Shown here: positions 1 through 13,841 of the stretch, piece by piece
How the letters are laid out: each line of letters opens with the position of its first letter
How positions within the stretch are numbered: the first letter of the stretch is position 1
DNA from: Mesotaenium endlicherianum
Taxonomy: Eukaryota > Streptophyta > Zygnematophyceae > Zygnematales > Mesotaeniaceae
Reading direction: 5' to 3'
Assembly: GCA_009602735.1 (NCBI GenBank)
Contig: WELA01006056.1
Location: 453,584-516,366 of the forward strand
DNA length: 62,783 nucleotides
Translations under genes and position numbers: made by a program
Notes under the pieces: generated by a model
The model's database searches: none
The model's input: the letters and a program-made list of their open reading frames with translations, nothing else
What the model was told of the DNA's origin: nothing

Positions 1-291
1 CCCCCATTTTTCCTTGTCTTTCACCCTCCTCCCTCCTCTCTCATCCCTTTCCCATCTCGTCAGCACCCTGCTGCTGATTTTAGGACATCCTAAGTGTCCA
101 TTGCAGAAAGACTCTGAGAGGCGGTGTATGCCTCTTAATATTCTCTCACTGTGTGGACCGCGCATGCTCTCTCTCTCTTGCTGGCCAGCCGCCTGGGCTG
201 TCTGGTGGAGCTCTGGCCCCCTGGCACATGCGCGTGCACTCATCGTGCTCGTGCATGTGTTGCCATGCCCTGATTGGCTTCCTGCCTGCAG

Positions 292-494
292 GCTCTTGCA
301 CTGGCGTACCAGAGGTTGGGCCGTCACACAGCTGCCCTCAAGGTAGGTGGGTGGGCGGGCTACCCTTGCGCTTCACTTGGCCTGCCATCTTGCACCTATG
401 CCTGACAGCATGGCACTGCGCGTCAGAACAGTGTATGCACATATGTTGGCTGAGAATGTGAATTCTCTTGGTACATCCTACTCTGTGTGTATGC

Positions 495-526
<32 letters not shown>

Positions 527-3500
527 GCGTGTGGTTGGATGAAGAGTAGGTCCTGTGATAGAGTTGTACTTGCAAGTGGCCGGAGTGTTTAGAGCCTTGC
601 GGCAACCTGATATGTACATTGCATCCGGACCAAGTGTGCCCGCACACAGGCGCGCGCGCATGGATACCTCACATGCAACTTTGCCATGCACGTATCTAGA
701 CATGCAGATGTAGGTCTGCACTCTATGCCATAGTGGAGCTGCATCCTGCAGTGGGGCTCTTACTGCGGGCCAACAATTACACGCGCAGTTGCCACTCTCG
801 GGCGTAGCACGGCCGTGATGCCTGCACCCCCACTTGTTGCGGGTTCCTCACGTGTCTGCGGCTCAGAGCAGTAGTTTCTCTATGGGCTGACGGGTGGTGC
901 ATTTGCACGCCTGGCAGGCCTACGGGCGAGGCCGGAAGCTGCAGCAGCAGCAGGGGGAGGACAACAGCCGTCAGCAGGGCACGTTTGCAGTGGTGCAGTG
1001 CGGCAACATCCATCTCCTCCTCTCAGCCTTTGCAGAGGTCAGAGCGAGCCATGCACGGGTCCCCTCCTTGTCTCTCGCCGCCTGTCTGCAGCTGCTGCTG
1101 GTCCTGGTGCCCGTGCTGGTACTGGTGCTGCAGTATGCAAATGATAGATCCATTCCCTGCGGCGCTTTTGCTCTGTCAAGGTAACAGGCCAGTATGATCA
1201 ATTTTCTGCGAGAGGAGCGGCCCTTGAATCACAAAACGGGGGGCAATTGCTGCCACCTTCTCAGAATAAGCTGTGGGGAGAGCCCAGTGGGCGTTGTTCA
1301 ACATGACTCGTGTCTCCATGAGCACAAGGCAAAGAAGGAGTCAGCACTTTCATCTGAAGAGCAGGGGTTCTCCCAATAGATACCAGCTACAAAGCGGAGC
1401 AAGCCCTTGCCCATGCAGTAGGGCAGAGCACTTGCCTTCTCAGAGAAGAGAGACTCTCCAAATGGGCTCTAGGAAGAGAGAGAGGGAGGTAGGGGAGGGT
1501 AAGTAAGAGGGAGGAAAGCAGTAAGGTGCGATACATAGTAATACTGGTCTTTCACTTTTCTCTCGAGCACGTCTCTTGATTTCCTTTTTAGCACCAAAAG
1601 TATACACCAAAATAATAAGAATGCAGTTGAGTATCTGTATGTAAGCCTGCTCCACGCGTGTTGCCATTTGGATGGCAGCTGTTGTGTGATCCCAACAGGC
1701 CTGGATGTTTACCAGCAGAGCGCTCTTACCACCTGGCGCAGCTGAAATGTCTCCCCTCTCTCCATCTTCCCCACGCCCCCCCGTGTCGGCTAACACAGCT
1801 GCTCGTTCTCCCCTTCCTCCCTTTCATTCTCTCTCCTCCCTCCTTGCGCTTGCACTTGCGCTCGAACAGGCAGAGGAATGCTTTAGAGAGGCCCTGGCAG
1901 CAGCGCCTGGCCAGGTGGCAGCCAAGTACGGGCTGGCATCAGCGCTCTATGGCAGAGCTCAGCAGTGCGTCCAATCGGGCGCCCCCGCCTGGGCCGCCTC
2001 CCTTCTGCAGGTGACACCTGTCCTGCCCGTATCCTTTCTGGCTCGCTCTCAAGCCTCCCTGCCCAAGTTCCGCCTACATGTCTTCAACAGCCTCTCCTGC
2101 ATTTGGGTTCAATTTGCGTCCTGGCAGAGCAAGTTCTGAGGGTTCGGGTTCAGGTTTAAGAAAGTTATTGTAGGATTTAGCTGGGACGCAGCAAAGAGGC
2201 TGGAGGCTGTAGGAAGGAGGCTCTCCCTTCTGCTGCGCTCCTGGGCAACAGCTTGCGCTTACCCAAACGCTTGCTCGCCCGCACCACACTGCACTCGTGG
2301 CATGCTTGCGTGAGTATGCGCACTTGTAAGTGCATGTGCATGTGCGTGCGTGTGAGTATCTGTGTGCGCCAGTATGTACCTGCCAATATCAGTTCCACGT
2401 AAGAGACAGTCAGGATGTTAGTCTGCCTGCCTCACAGAGCTGGAGCATATAGAGACAGAGGGAGGAAGAGAGAGAAAGGGAGAGAGTGAGTGCGGTGTGC
2501 CTGAGCTGCGTGCTTGCCCTGGCTGTCCCAGCCATGCCAGTCAGGAGCCTCTGGACGCCCTGTGTGCCTGCCTGGCTGACCAGACTCGGGCTTTCCCTGT
2601 ATGCCTCGTTTTCCCTTATTTCCTCTCTCTTTTTTCACTGTCTTTTCTACCTTCTAATGAGAAAATAAAAGAAGGAACGAGTGGCTGGCATCCTGATTTA
2701 ATCACGATAGCATAGCACAGGGTGAGGGAAGGAGAAGAAAAGAAAGGGGGGATGGAGGGGGAGAGTGAAATGGGGGAAAAGTATGCTCTAGGACCAGAAG
2801 TTGTGATATGGTTATGGCCCTTGTCACTCTCAAGGAGGAAAAGTCTGCACTCGCCCCGTCAGAGAAGCAAAACCACCCCCTCTCACCCCCTCGTCTACGT
2901 GCTTACTCAACAGGAGGCTGAGGCGCCAGCTGGCGAGTGCGCGAGGGAGCACGGACACCTGGAGAGCGCGTGGAAGCTCCTCGGGGACATCCAGGTGGGT
3001 CCTCCTCTCCTCCCCACTGCTGCTTCTTCCTGCTGCCAGATGGCAAGACCCAGGCAAGGCAACTGTATCCTGCTGTCAAGAGGCGGCCGCCAGGCGCCCG
3101 CTCCTGCCTGGATGGTTGCTCATGCTTGCTTTCTTGTCCTGGAAAATTTGCACGCAGAGCTGCACACTGGAAGAACAGCCCGCCCACGATGAATATGATG
3201 TAAGCGAGCGCGTGGGTGTCGATGCCAGTGTAGATGTGAGTGTGTGCTCATGTGCGGTTGGGTCTGCACGTTTGTCTCTACATCTGAGGCCTGACAACGG
3301 GCAAAAGGCAAGGGTCAAAAGTCAGCCGGGTCCATCTTGGGAGCAATACCGGAGAGGTTTTTAGATCAGCAAGTCTCTCTCAGCAACATGGTCAGAAAAG
3401 GCACAAGCAGCGAGTGTGCTGTGGCAGTAGCAACGACTGCTCTGCTGCGCTCCTCCAAAGGCACGAGCTCTCCGTTGCTTGAGAAGGTAATGCTGTGGGT

Positions 3501-6500
3501 CGGGGGTGGGAGCATCGAAGAACTTGAACAGGGAAGAGAGGCCATGTGTCAGCTCTCAGTTGCAGCAGTGTGCACGGCGCACGTGGTGTCAGCTGGCAAT
3601 AGCCCCGCACCCCTTCTTGCTCCGTGCATAATAGGCTGCCCCCAATTTCTTGTGTGGTGTGCCTGGGACAGCTGTTGAGCTCTCAAGTCACGCCACACGG
3701 TGCCCGACTTGTGCTTGGGGGCGGGGAGAAGCCAATGGAACCAGAGGGAGACCATCACAGACTGAAGGAGAGCGCGCCAGCTCGTGCGGTCCGCTCCTAC
3801 AAAAAGGGGCTCCACTTGCGGCCAGGTGGCGCAGCCGCGAGAGCTGACCTGGCAGTGGGGCTGTGCCACCTGGCGGCTTTCGAAGAAACGCCTGCCGGGC
3901 AACACTCGGTCAGGTTGGTAACACTCCTGCTGGCTCACCGTTTGCTGTTACGTGTTTGGTCTTGATGCGAGGAAATCACGCATAAGGGCGATGTGACTAG
4001 TGTGTGCATCGCTCCGGAATGGCTTTGACCCTCCCGGCATGTGCAGGGAACAGCGCCACATTCTGCCTATCTGGCTTGGTTGGCTCCCTCGGGCCCAACT
4101 GCCTGCAAGAGCCTGACCTGTCTGCGTTCTTGTTGCTGCTGCTGGCTGCATCCACGTGGTAAGCAGGGGCCATGTGGCAAATCCTCCTCTCCTGTCCTTA
4201 TGCTGGTGCCTCTCACGCCTCCACCTGGTGCGCCTATGCTGTGCTCTGGACAGGCGCGCGGCGGAGAAGGTCATGGCGGGGGCGCTGCGGCTGCAGCCAG
4301 ACAGCGCCCATCTGTGGGCTCTCATGGGCGCGCTGGCGCAATCTGGGCCCCTCAAGCAGCATGCGCTCATCAGGAGCCTACAGCTGGAGCCCAGCTGCGC
4401 CCCTGCCTGGGCTGGCCTCTCCCAGGTCTCCCCCTTCCCCTCCCCCCCCCAACTCTCTCAAGCCTGAATCTCCTCCTTCCGCCAGCTGGTCCACCTGAGG
4501 TGCGTGGAAGGTTCCAAAGGCACGCATGCATTTGGGCTTCAGTGCCTTCCCGGGTGTGCAGCTCGAGCCCTCTTTGGCTCCACTGGCGCAGCAGGTGGTA
4601 GGCTTTGATGGTCAATCAGTCAGTGGCAATGAGTTTACCCCTCCCCTCCCCTCTCCGCCCTGCGGGCCTGCTTGTCCCTGGACCCAGAGAAGCAGGCGTT
4701 TATGCGTCCAGACAAGGAGGAGGAGGAGAAGGAAGGGGATGCCGTTCTCTGATTGTGGCTGCTGCTGCTGCATCCTTCTTCAAGTCCCTTTTGTTTCTCC
4801 ACCTCTGGATTGCTCGTATTTAGAAACAAGAGGAGACAACACAAGCTTAGGGCGCACCACAGTCCCCTGCATCCTCAAGTTGCTCAACGAATCCCAAGCT
4901 GGGTGCCCCTACAGACAGGTGGCCCTCAGTGCAATGCACACTTGTCATCTTTTCGATTCAGCAAATGTACTCTCACCACCCTCACGCGCTCCGAGGATCG
5001 CATTCACGAAAGGTTGGTCTTTTAATACGTGGGAACGTCTTCAACTCCTTTGCCTGGCATCCCCTCGGCATCGCATATGCGGTGCATCTGGAGTGTGGAC
5101 CCTTACATCTGTTCTCTGAGCGCCACTTGTGCAGCTCTACCTGGCGGAGGGAGAAGAGGAGCTGGCAGAGAGGGCGGTGGCGCAAGCGCGGGCGTCAAAT
5201 CCGTCCCACCCGCTACCGTGGGCCGTCACTGCCATCCTCCACTTCAATGCGAGCGCTCGCCAGCCATCGTGAGCTCCCCCTCTGCTCCACGATTGGCCCG
5301 CCCCTGGAAGGCAGTGCGACCTTGGATGCTGCTCATCTGTGGGCGTTGGCAGGTGCCTCTTGGAACTCCGCCAGCATGACGCCCAGCTGTGGGGGGTGGT
5401 TGCTGCTTGTCAGAGATGCACTCTCAATGGCTCTCTCGAGAGGCCGTTCTCCATTTTGAGGCCATAGTCTTCATACAGCGAAGGGACTTTCGAGTGCTTA
5501 TAGATCTAATGGGTTGCACCTGATGGCATTTAGCCCACACTCTGCTCACTTCTAAACCTGCGCACTAGTTGCTCAGTGGAAAATCACAGCAGCCTGTCCA
5601 GTGCCGGGAAGATTGCCGAGGTCCCAGGCTGCACCTTCTGTGATTGCCACAGAGTTTGTCGGCATCATCTGCAGCATTTTATCTGCCTTTTTCTATAATA
5701 TCTTCACAAGCCTCTCGTGCGCCAATTAAGTACATGTGCATGTGCGCTCGCACGTGGATATGTGTTGGTGCAAGGGCTTCACTTTCGTCGTGCATGTGCT
5801 CCATGCAGGGAGGCGCATCTGGAGGAGGCGTATGCCAGCAGCCTGTACGCCGCCCAGCAGTATCCGGTAAGCATAAGAGCCTTCTTTTTGAAGAGGCCAG
5901 CATCAGTCGCCAACCTGCACCCACACGACAAAATGAGGAGAAGGTGGAGGGGAATGAGAAATTGGAGAAAGAGGGAGGGTGGCTGGCTTTGGCTGGAACT
6001 GGAGACGGCAAAGGCACAAGGGTGTATAGCTATTCTCACTCATATTCTGTCCATATATATATTTATATATATATGTATATACTTACTTATTTATTTATTT
6101 ATTTATGTGTATGTATACATATGTATGTTTGTATATGTGTGCGAGTGTTTGTAAAAAAATATGTACGTATGCATGCATGTAGTCCCATTCTTTCAGAGTT
6201 CCTAGTCTCTAGGGCACCCCCGCGGCGCATGCATGCATGCCCTGGCACCTCCTCCCATCTTGCACAAGATGTTTACCTTAGCCTTGCCGCCCCTCTCCGC
6301 CCGCTAGGTGCGACACGCGCTCGGGCGGCAGGCGCCAGCAAGCTCACCTTATATTTCACCACGCTAGTGGTCCAGTTAAGTCACACAGCGCGCGCACACC
6401 GCACAAACAGTGGTCGATGCCACTTGCATGCTTGTCTTCTGAGCGGAAGTTGCGGTTGCGCGCTGCCGCGTCTCCTGCAGATTCCGGCGCTGCAAGGCGC

Positions 6501-8222
6501 GCTGGGAGCCATGGCTGCCCACACGCGCAAGCTCGCCACTCACCAGGTGCAGCAACAATCCCCTCCCCTCCTCTTTTCTCCCCTTCCATACTTTCGTTGG
6601 CCTTGCTCTGAAGTTAAGGTGTAGGTGGAAATTTTTACTCTTACTACTTATACTCCACTAGTCCTGATGTACTCCCATGAAGCAGGAATGCAATGAGTTT
6701 TTGAATTAAAAGGAGCAGACATTTCACACACTTCGAGTCTCTTTTAAGCTCGACCCGCATTGCTTGCAAGCTCAGCAGCCACAGGCGTGGCGAGGTGGCT
6801 GCACCTCCCCTCCCATGCGCTTGCCCTCCCTCCCGCTTGTCAAAAAGTCCCCCCTTGCCCCGGCCCCTCCTCTTTCTGGCTCTCCTTGAAACTTGTGTGC
6901 ACCAGCCTATGTGCGTCCCTCTCTCCTGACACAAGTTGCATGTGCGTTTTATAATGCCCTGCCGTTTCTCTCGATGCCACCCACCAAGCATCGCCTCTCC
7001 TCTCTCCCTGGAGACCCCATGCTTTTCTCCCGTCTTGTAGCAGCAGTCTGCTTGGCCCCACACCTGCTCCATCGTGCACTGGGAGCTCAGCTGGCTTGCG
7101 TGGGGGGAGGGGGGGCGGGGGGGATTCTGTTTGTGGTGAACGAGTGATGCTTTACGTCGTCTATCTATTAGCGGCTTCCTCGCTCTACGACTCGGCGTTC
7201 TGAACCCCGACCAGCCGTGCATGCTGGCCGTGCGTCACTGACAAGCGAGTGGGTGGACACCCGGCAGGTCTATGCGGCGCTGGGGCAGGCTGCGGCGTTG
7301 ACACCTGGCAGACCGGGAGTGCAGAACCTGCTGGGCATGGCTGCTGAGGCACAGGGGCTCTTCTCTGACGCGGTGGCAGCCTACATGGCTGCCCGAGATT
7401 GTCATCAATGTGGTGCTCTGGCTGACCGAGCTTCTCAAGCAGACGCGCCCGACCAACAACCCGGAACAAAGGAAAATATGGCGTGTGTGAGCAGGAACCT
7501 GGCCAGAGCCCTCTCCAAGGTATCACGGCCGCCTCCTCCTCCTCGCTCCCTGGTCTCCTACTCCCTTGAATGCTTTTATAGACGCATCTACTTGATGCAT
7601 GTGCCTCATAAGAAGTTCCTTTTATTTGTGTATGAAATCACCTTGAGTAGTTTCTGGTATGATGCTGAACATGGGGGTGTTCACGCGCCACATGGCTGCA
7701 TGGGGCAGCATCGCAAGACTCTAAGCAGCTCTGGTGGCACGCGGCATACCCCAGGCCAGGGTGGTGGCCACATAGTTGCATTTCAGATCAACTTTGGCAA
7801 AGTAGCGCGTGGTGGCCAAAAGCTTGCGGCATTGCAGCTCCTGAGACCACCTCAGGCGTGCGTGTAGGGGTGTGTGTGTGTGTGTTTCCAGTTGTACACG
7901 TGCCTCTTGGTGAATCTCATTGTCCAATTCTAGCCTCTTACCTTTTGCATCATCACGCCACTTATTGTGTTTGTTATGTAACGTGTCTGTTGTGTGCAGT
8001 TAAATGTTTTGGCCTCCTTCTCATATGCTGGATTTGTGTCATTAAGTTGGAACGCACAATGTTGTATCCGACTGATGAGGTGGTGCCGCCGCCAGTAAGC
8101 AAAGAGTGAGTTGGATTCACAGTCACAGCCGGATGGGTGAGTGGATGGGCAGGCGGGCAGACCGGCGGAAGCTGCGGCCGAGTTCCAGTCGCTAGCAGCA
8201 GCAGGTTCGTTTGCACTTCTTT

Positions 8223-8269
<47 letters not shown>

Positions 8270-10769
8270 TTTTGTGTGTGCCTGCGCATGCATACACGCA
8301 TGCATATGCCCTCGTGTGTGCATGTGCATCTGTGGGCGTCTGTTTTTGTGTAAATGGGTGCACGAGGGCAACCTTGCGTAGGCTTAGGTGTGCAAACGCG
8401 TACCATGCACGCTGGTGGCCTCTCCCCCTCTTTTGCTCTCCAGTTTGAGTGGGTGTGAGTATGAGTTGGTGGACGTGGCGGCCATCTACGGTTCTGAGTA
8501 TGTCCGCCAAAAGGAGTTGAGGGAGAAACAAGAAAAAAATGACAAATTGCAAAGGGATAAAGTATTGAAAAAAACCAGATACTCGGAACAATGAACATCA
8601 ATGGACGTGAAAAGTACGATTGGCTGGTCCCGTCAATGCGCCCCCTGGAATCATGTCACATGTGGAAATATTGCGTGTCCAAACTGTCACGGGACCATGC
8701 CTCGTGAAAAGGGAGTCGCACTCGGCTTCTTCAGCCAGCTTGCGGCAAGCGAGCTGTCTCCCCTTGTGGAAGCAGCCTTTGCCGGGTCATTCTTTGGCAG
8801 GGCAGTCATACTCAAGGGTTGCAAGTTGCTTCTCCTAAGGCACACATTTCTGCGAAAGCACAGCAACGGGGGGGCTGTACTTGACTCTGAAGAAGCGTGA
8901 TCCACGTGATGAAGCGCCTGTCCGAACATCACCCTTTAATGACAGCACTCTCTAACGATAGCACAGGGCATGCATTTGAGAGAAGCGTAGGAGGCTAACC
9001 ACTTGGCGCCAGTTTGTGAACGAATGCAACCCGTAACACCCATGGCAGCGAATGCTGCTCCACCTGTGCCTGCAGGCGAGATAGGCCAGGACTCGGACAC
9101 CTGGCAGGCGTACGCCGTGGCCCTGCATGCCTCCCGCCAAGATGACCTGGCGCTTGCTGCTGCCCAGCAGGCTGTGAGCGCCGCCGAGGAAGCGACACCT
9201 GCCCACCGCAGGGCCATAGGCCTCCTGTGCTCGCTCTTCTTTAGAAGCGGCGATGTGAAATCGGCTCTGGCTGCGTTTGGCAGCGCTCCCCTCGCCTACC
9301 GCAGGTGCCGCCTCCCCGCTCACTCGCATGCACGTGCGCGCCTCGCTGGATGAGCCAACGCCACCACGAGAACAATCTCTCACTCTCTGCTGGGGGTCTG
9401 CACCCCTGCCTTGCTCCCCAGGTGCTTGTATTTTGAGAGAGGCGTAGTGTGAGAGGGCTGCGTGGTGTGGAGATGCAGGCTCATAGTTGTCAGCTCCTCA
9501 TGTTTGCAGCTTGCAGCTCAGCAGACCTTTGGGGGGGAGCGCCTGGGGTTGCCTGCTGCGTTGCCATCAAGCAAATTCCTCCAACTCTATTGCCGCAGAA
9601 GTGTCAATTTGGGATGCGGGAGCGAGTGAGAAAGAGATGGGGAGAGAGATGATGATAGCCTTGAGGGCCACAGCAGTGAGGGCCCGACGCCCGGAAGCAA
9701 CAACAGGAGGCCGCTTCAATTTCACCAGCTGCTGTTCCCCTTGTGGATAGGACGGCACAGCAGCGCATTTTCTGATTCCATGGCGCTGGGCAAATTCGAG
9801 GATGTGTGTGTGCTGACATGCTCTCTCTGATGCTTCCTCCCCTGAGCGTCCCACATCATGCAGCAGCAGCAGCCTCTGTGTGTCACAGACAACAGTCACG
9901 TGTGGTGTAACCCAGTACAGCGATGTCATTGCGGCAAGACATTGCCTTAGAAGCCACGGTGGATACGCCAAATAAGGCTCCATTTCTGGTGGTGCTTGCC
10001 CTCTGGTAACATATCATCGGGTTGCCACGCGCATGTACTTACCACATGCGCGTGCCAACACGTGACGGGCGCCTGAAGCATGCAGGGACGACGAGGGGCT
10101 GGCCCTGACAGCTATCGCAGCCGCAGCCAGCCTGGAGTCAGAGGCCGCTCTGCAGCAGGTGCTGGCTCTCGGTGGGGGCCTGGCGGCGCCGCCAGCTGTC
10201 CTCTGCGCCACCGCCAGCGCATTGCAGCTACAGGTCAGTCAAGGCTCGGGAAATGAAGGAGGCAGTTAATTCTTATAACCTTGAATGTTTTTGTTGGGGG
10301 GGGCGAAGGAAAGGGACGGTGGGGCAAAGGAAAAGGGGACGGTGAAACACATATAACGAGTTCCTGTGAATATATCTCGAGTGCTTGACCTCCTCCGGTT
10401 CTGCTTCTCAGGACAAGGTGTATATGAGGCACTATGATCCCTGGCAGATGCACCGGCCAGCTTCTACACTTGCCTGCTTGGACTATGCAGCAATCCTGGC
10501 AGGGAGGGGAAGATTGGAGGGAAGGAGCTGATGGCATGCTGTTCACTCCATCAGTGCCAGCTATTTCTCCGGGCTTCACGTGACAGTTTTCCGGGCTCCG
10601 CCTCAGAAGGATTGCGCTCATAGTCAGAGCAGTTGTGTGTGCGGACGAGACAGCCTGGCATCGCTGGAGGATGTGGCCACTGGCCAGAGAAGGGATGTCG
10701 CCGTCATAATAAGTCATGCTTGTCTGTGCGTGCGTGCGTGCGCGTGTGTGTGTGCGTGCGTGTGTGTGT

Positions 10770-10817
<48 letters not shown>

Positions 10818-13693
10818 TTGTGTGTGTGTGAGAGAGAGAGAGAGCTGTTCTATGGACCTGTCGTCAGCGGTGTGCATGTACGTCGTGCAGACGTTGCTTT
10901 GCGGGCCCCCTCATGGACGGCGCCTCCCTTGTTCCTGCCAGCAACGTCATGATTCATATGAATATGTCTTGCTGTGCGCATGTGGTTGAACTTTTGGCAC
11001 CACACTTGGTCCTGCAGGGGGGCTTGGTCGTGCCCGCAGAAACGATGTGAGCGTTTGCAGTGCTCCCCTGTCGCAGCGTCGCCGTGCACTTGCCCTTGAA
11101 ATTGGAGGGGCCTCTGGCGGGGGATGTGTATATAGTGTTACTACCCGCGCTCTCCTTCTCTTTTCTCGCCGCCTCCCCTCCCCCCCGCTTCTTCTTTTCG
11201 TCTCACCTTCTCGCCCCTCTCTCGTCTTCTCGCCCTCATTCTCCTCCTCTTTCGGTAGTTACCTCGCAAAAGTTCTCAATAGTTGCCGTTTCCATTCTCA
11301 CCCGGACCCCGCAGGGATGCCAAGTGGCGGCGGACCAGCTCCTGAGCAGAGCCCTCCACGCCCACCCCCACAGCCTCCTCATGCGGTAACACCGCGTTCT
11401 TTTCCCTTGGGGTTGTTGCTCGCCCTCCAGAATGACTGAGGCCCCCCTTTTTGTGATCACCATGAGGACGTAGGTACTAGAAATCCCCAGAGGCTGGGGT
11501 GCTGTGGCGCTCAGCCGTCAGGCAGAATGAAAGCCTCTTCTCCCTGAGCGTGAGAATTCCTTCGCTAGGCTGGCGTGGCTGGGGAGTTGGGCAGGGGGGG
11601 GTAGGGTAGGCTGGACTTCACCGCGTCACGCGGAGTCGATTGGCAGCAGTAAATGTATGCGGGGTGGGCCGGGGGTTTTTTTTCTTTTTGGGGGGGGAGG
11701 GGGGGGGCGGGGGGCTCTTCTTGTTCTCCGCTTCCTTCAGGTTGGATGGCCCACCAGCAGCATGCTAAGGGCATTCTGGGGCGAGCCATTTCTCCACTTA
11801 CAGACTCTGCCTTGAGGCTTGAACCCGCGTTTATTTGTAACACATCTGCATCCTCTCAAATACTAATTTTTTAAGTTGCCCTCAGACACTTCCAGCCGCA
11901 CGCCCCTGTGGAGCCTGCAAGGCCGCATGATGTGACCAACAAGAGCCATTCTTGGCCCTGGTTTTGGATGTCTAGGGCTGCTGTGGCGAGGCGCCAGGTG
12001 GCAGGCGGAAGGCGTGCACACTTGGCACCACGCCTGGTCCCCTTGAAGCTCCATGTGCCAGATGGCAGCTCCTCAGACTACACGGTAACAAGTGCCGTGC
12101 ACGCTGAGGTGGCGCTGGGCTGCCCCTCGTGCGCTGCTGGAGACAGTCACTCCACGCCCCATTTGTCTGCACACGGAAGAAGCGACGAGGCTCTGCTGGG
12201 CATCTTGCAGAGGCATGCTCTTTCTCTCTCTCTCTCTCCCCCCCCTCCCTCCCTCCCTCCCTCTTATTGTGTGCATGTGGGATACAAACACAGAAGCTCA
12301 TGCGCCTTGATTGGGAACCGCAGTCTGGAGCGAACTGTCTACAGGTTTTTGGCACTTTCTGAGTTTCTTGAAGCCCTGTGAAAGGCATCTCGCCCACTCT
12401 GCATATTGTGCAATTCAGAAGTCCTCTGAAGTCGACCAGGTTACGGACGCCCTTCAAAGTAGGTCACATGTGCTCCTGCGTTGCGCCGGTTGCAACTGTT
12501 CCCCTCACTGGAGCATCCTTCTCTGTCGGGGTGGGTGGCTACGCCCCGCCCCCCCCCCTCTCTCCCCTCTCTGCCATCTGGCGGGCGGCAGAGCAATCAG
12601 GGAGGACCCTGCGAACATGGAGACCTGGGCGCTGCTCATCCGCGTCACGCTCGCGCTCGGCGCCTCCTCCCGCCGCCAGCTGCCCCTTCTGGGAGCCTCC
12701 TTGAGGATGAGCGAGGCCGTGCTTGCGCGGAGGCCCCCAGCGGTCCCCCCCCACGTGCGCCTCTCAGCGCTGCTGGCGGCGTCCGCCTCCTGTTCACACC
12801 TGAGCACCTTGCAGGGGCTGGATTCGAGCGCCACGGATGAGAATAGCAGAGGCTCGTATGCTGAGGGTGCTGAGGCTAGGGCTGCAGCTGGGCCTGAGTT
12901 TAGCCGGCACAGGCAGGAGAACGCAAGTGATCACGCTGCTGAGCTGGCGGCATTGCAGAGGGCGGTCAAGTATGCAACAGATGCCCGCCAACTGGCACGC
13001 TCTGCGGGCTTGTCAGAGGCTCCGGCCATCCACCAGCTGGCCCGGTGCCACCTGGCGGCACGGGACGGCGTACGCGCTGAGAAGGCTGCAGATGAGCTCA
13101 TGCACTATGTGGAGGTGACAACTGTCAACGCAAAACCTGCCAAAAACTCTTCTCCGGGAATGCACAGCGCAGACAACAGCACGCTGTTGGTCCAGCTGTC
13201 GCTAGCAGATGCATTCATCGAGCACGATCTGATACCCAAGGCACAGGCTCTCCTTGCCAGCTGTGAAGGGCAGGCGCTTAGCCAGGAAGACAGTGCCAGG
13301 TGGCTGCCAGCCATTCGTGGGCTGCAGAGTGCCGCCGCTGTCAAAGAAGGTGACGTAGCGCTGGCCCAGGTGGCGGCGGCAGACGGGCTGGCGGACAACC
13401 CTGAAGCCTCCCCTGGGGCAACAGCTGGCGCCCCAGTCCTCCATGCTCTGCACGGTGAGTTGATTTTATGTTCTGTTGATGTTTCCCACCGCGCTGGCTT
13501 GCTCCCTCCTTGTTCAATTCGTCGCACAATTTGAAGGCACGCTTTCTCCCGGGTGTCAAAGGCAAGGGCAGAAGTGCAGACCCACCCCGCAGCTCACCTG
13601 GCTTCGGGAGGTTGGTGCCCTGTAAGGAGCCGTTATTGGCGCCATCCATTCTATCACTCTACAAGCTCCCACTGCTGACATCGAGCTCAGACA

Positions 13694-13740
<47 letters not shown>

Positions 13741-13753
13741 NNNNNNNNNNNNN

Positions 13754-13841
<88 letters not shown>

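Noticed and set aside
3370..3486. Possible 39-codon SKI3 exon
   Set aside because: It has acceptor, donor and correct phase, but no recognisable TPR content. Kept only as an optional exon in the gene entry.
5644..6624. 326-codon open frame
   Set aside because: It spans an AT microsatellite and two introns of SKI3. Only short parts coincide with real exons.
7930..8601. Long minus-strand frames with Thr-His repeats
   Set aside because: Produced by the (TG)n microsatellite. There is no protein-like sequence.
11018..11046. Possible micro-exon (GGLVVPAET) in SKI3
   Set aside because: It would end in phase 2, while the next well-supported exon (11315) starts in phase 0. The flanking exons join correctly without it.
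12311..13534. 407-codon open frame taken as a single exon
   Set aside because: The exon begins at the acceptor before 12592 and ends at the donor after 13454. The upstream part is intron read-through.
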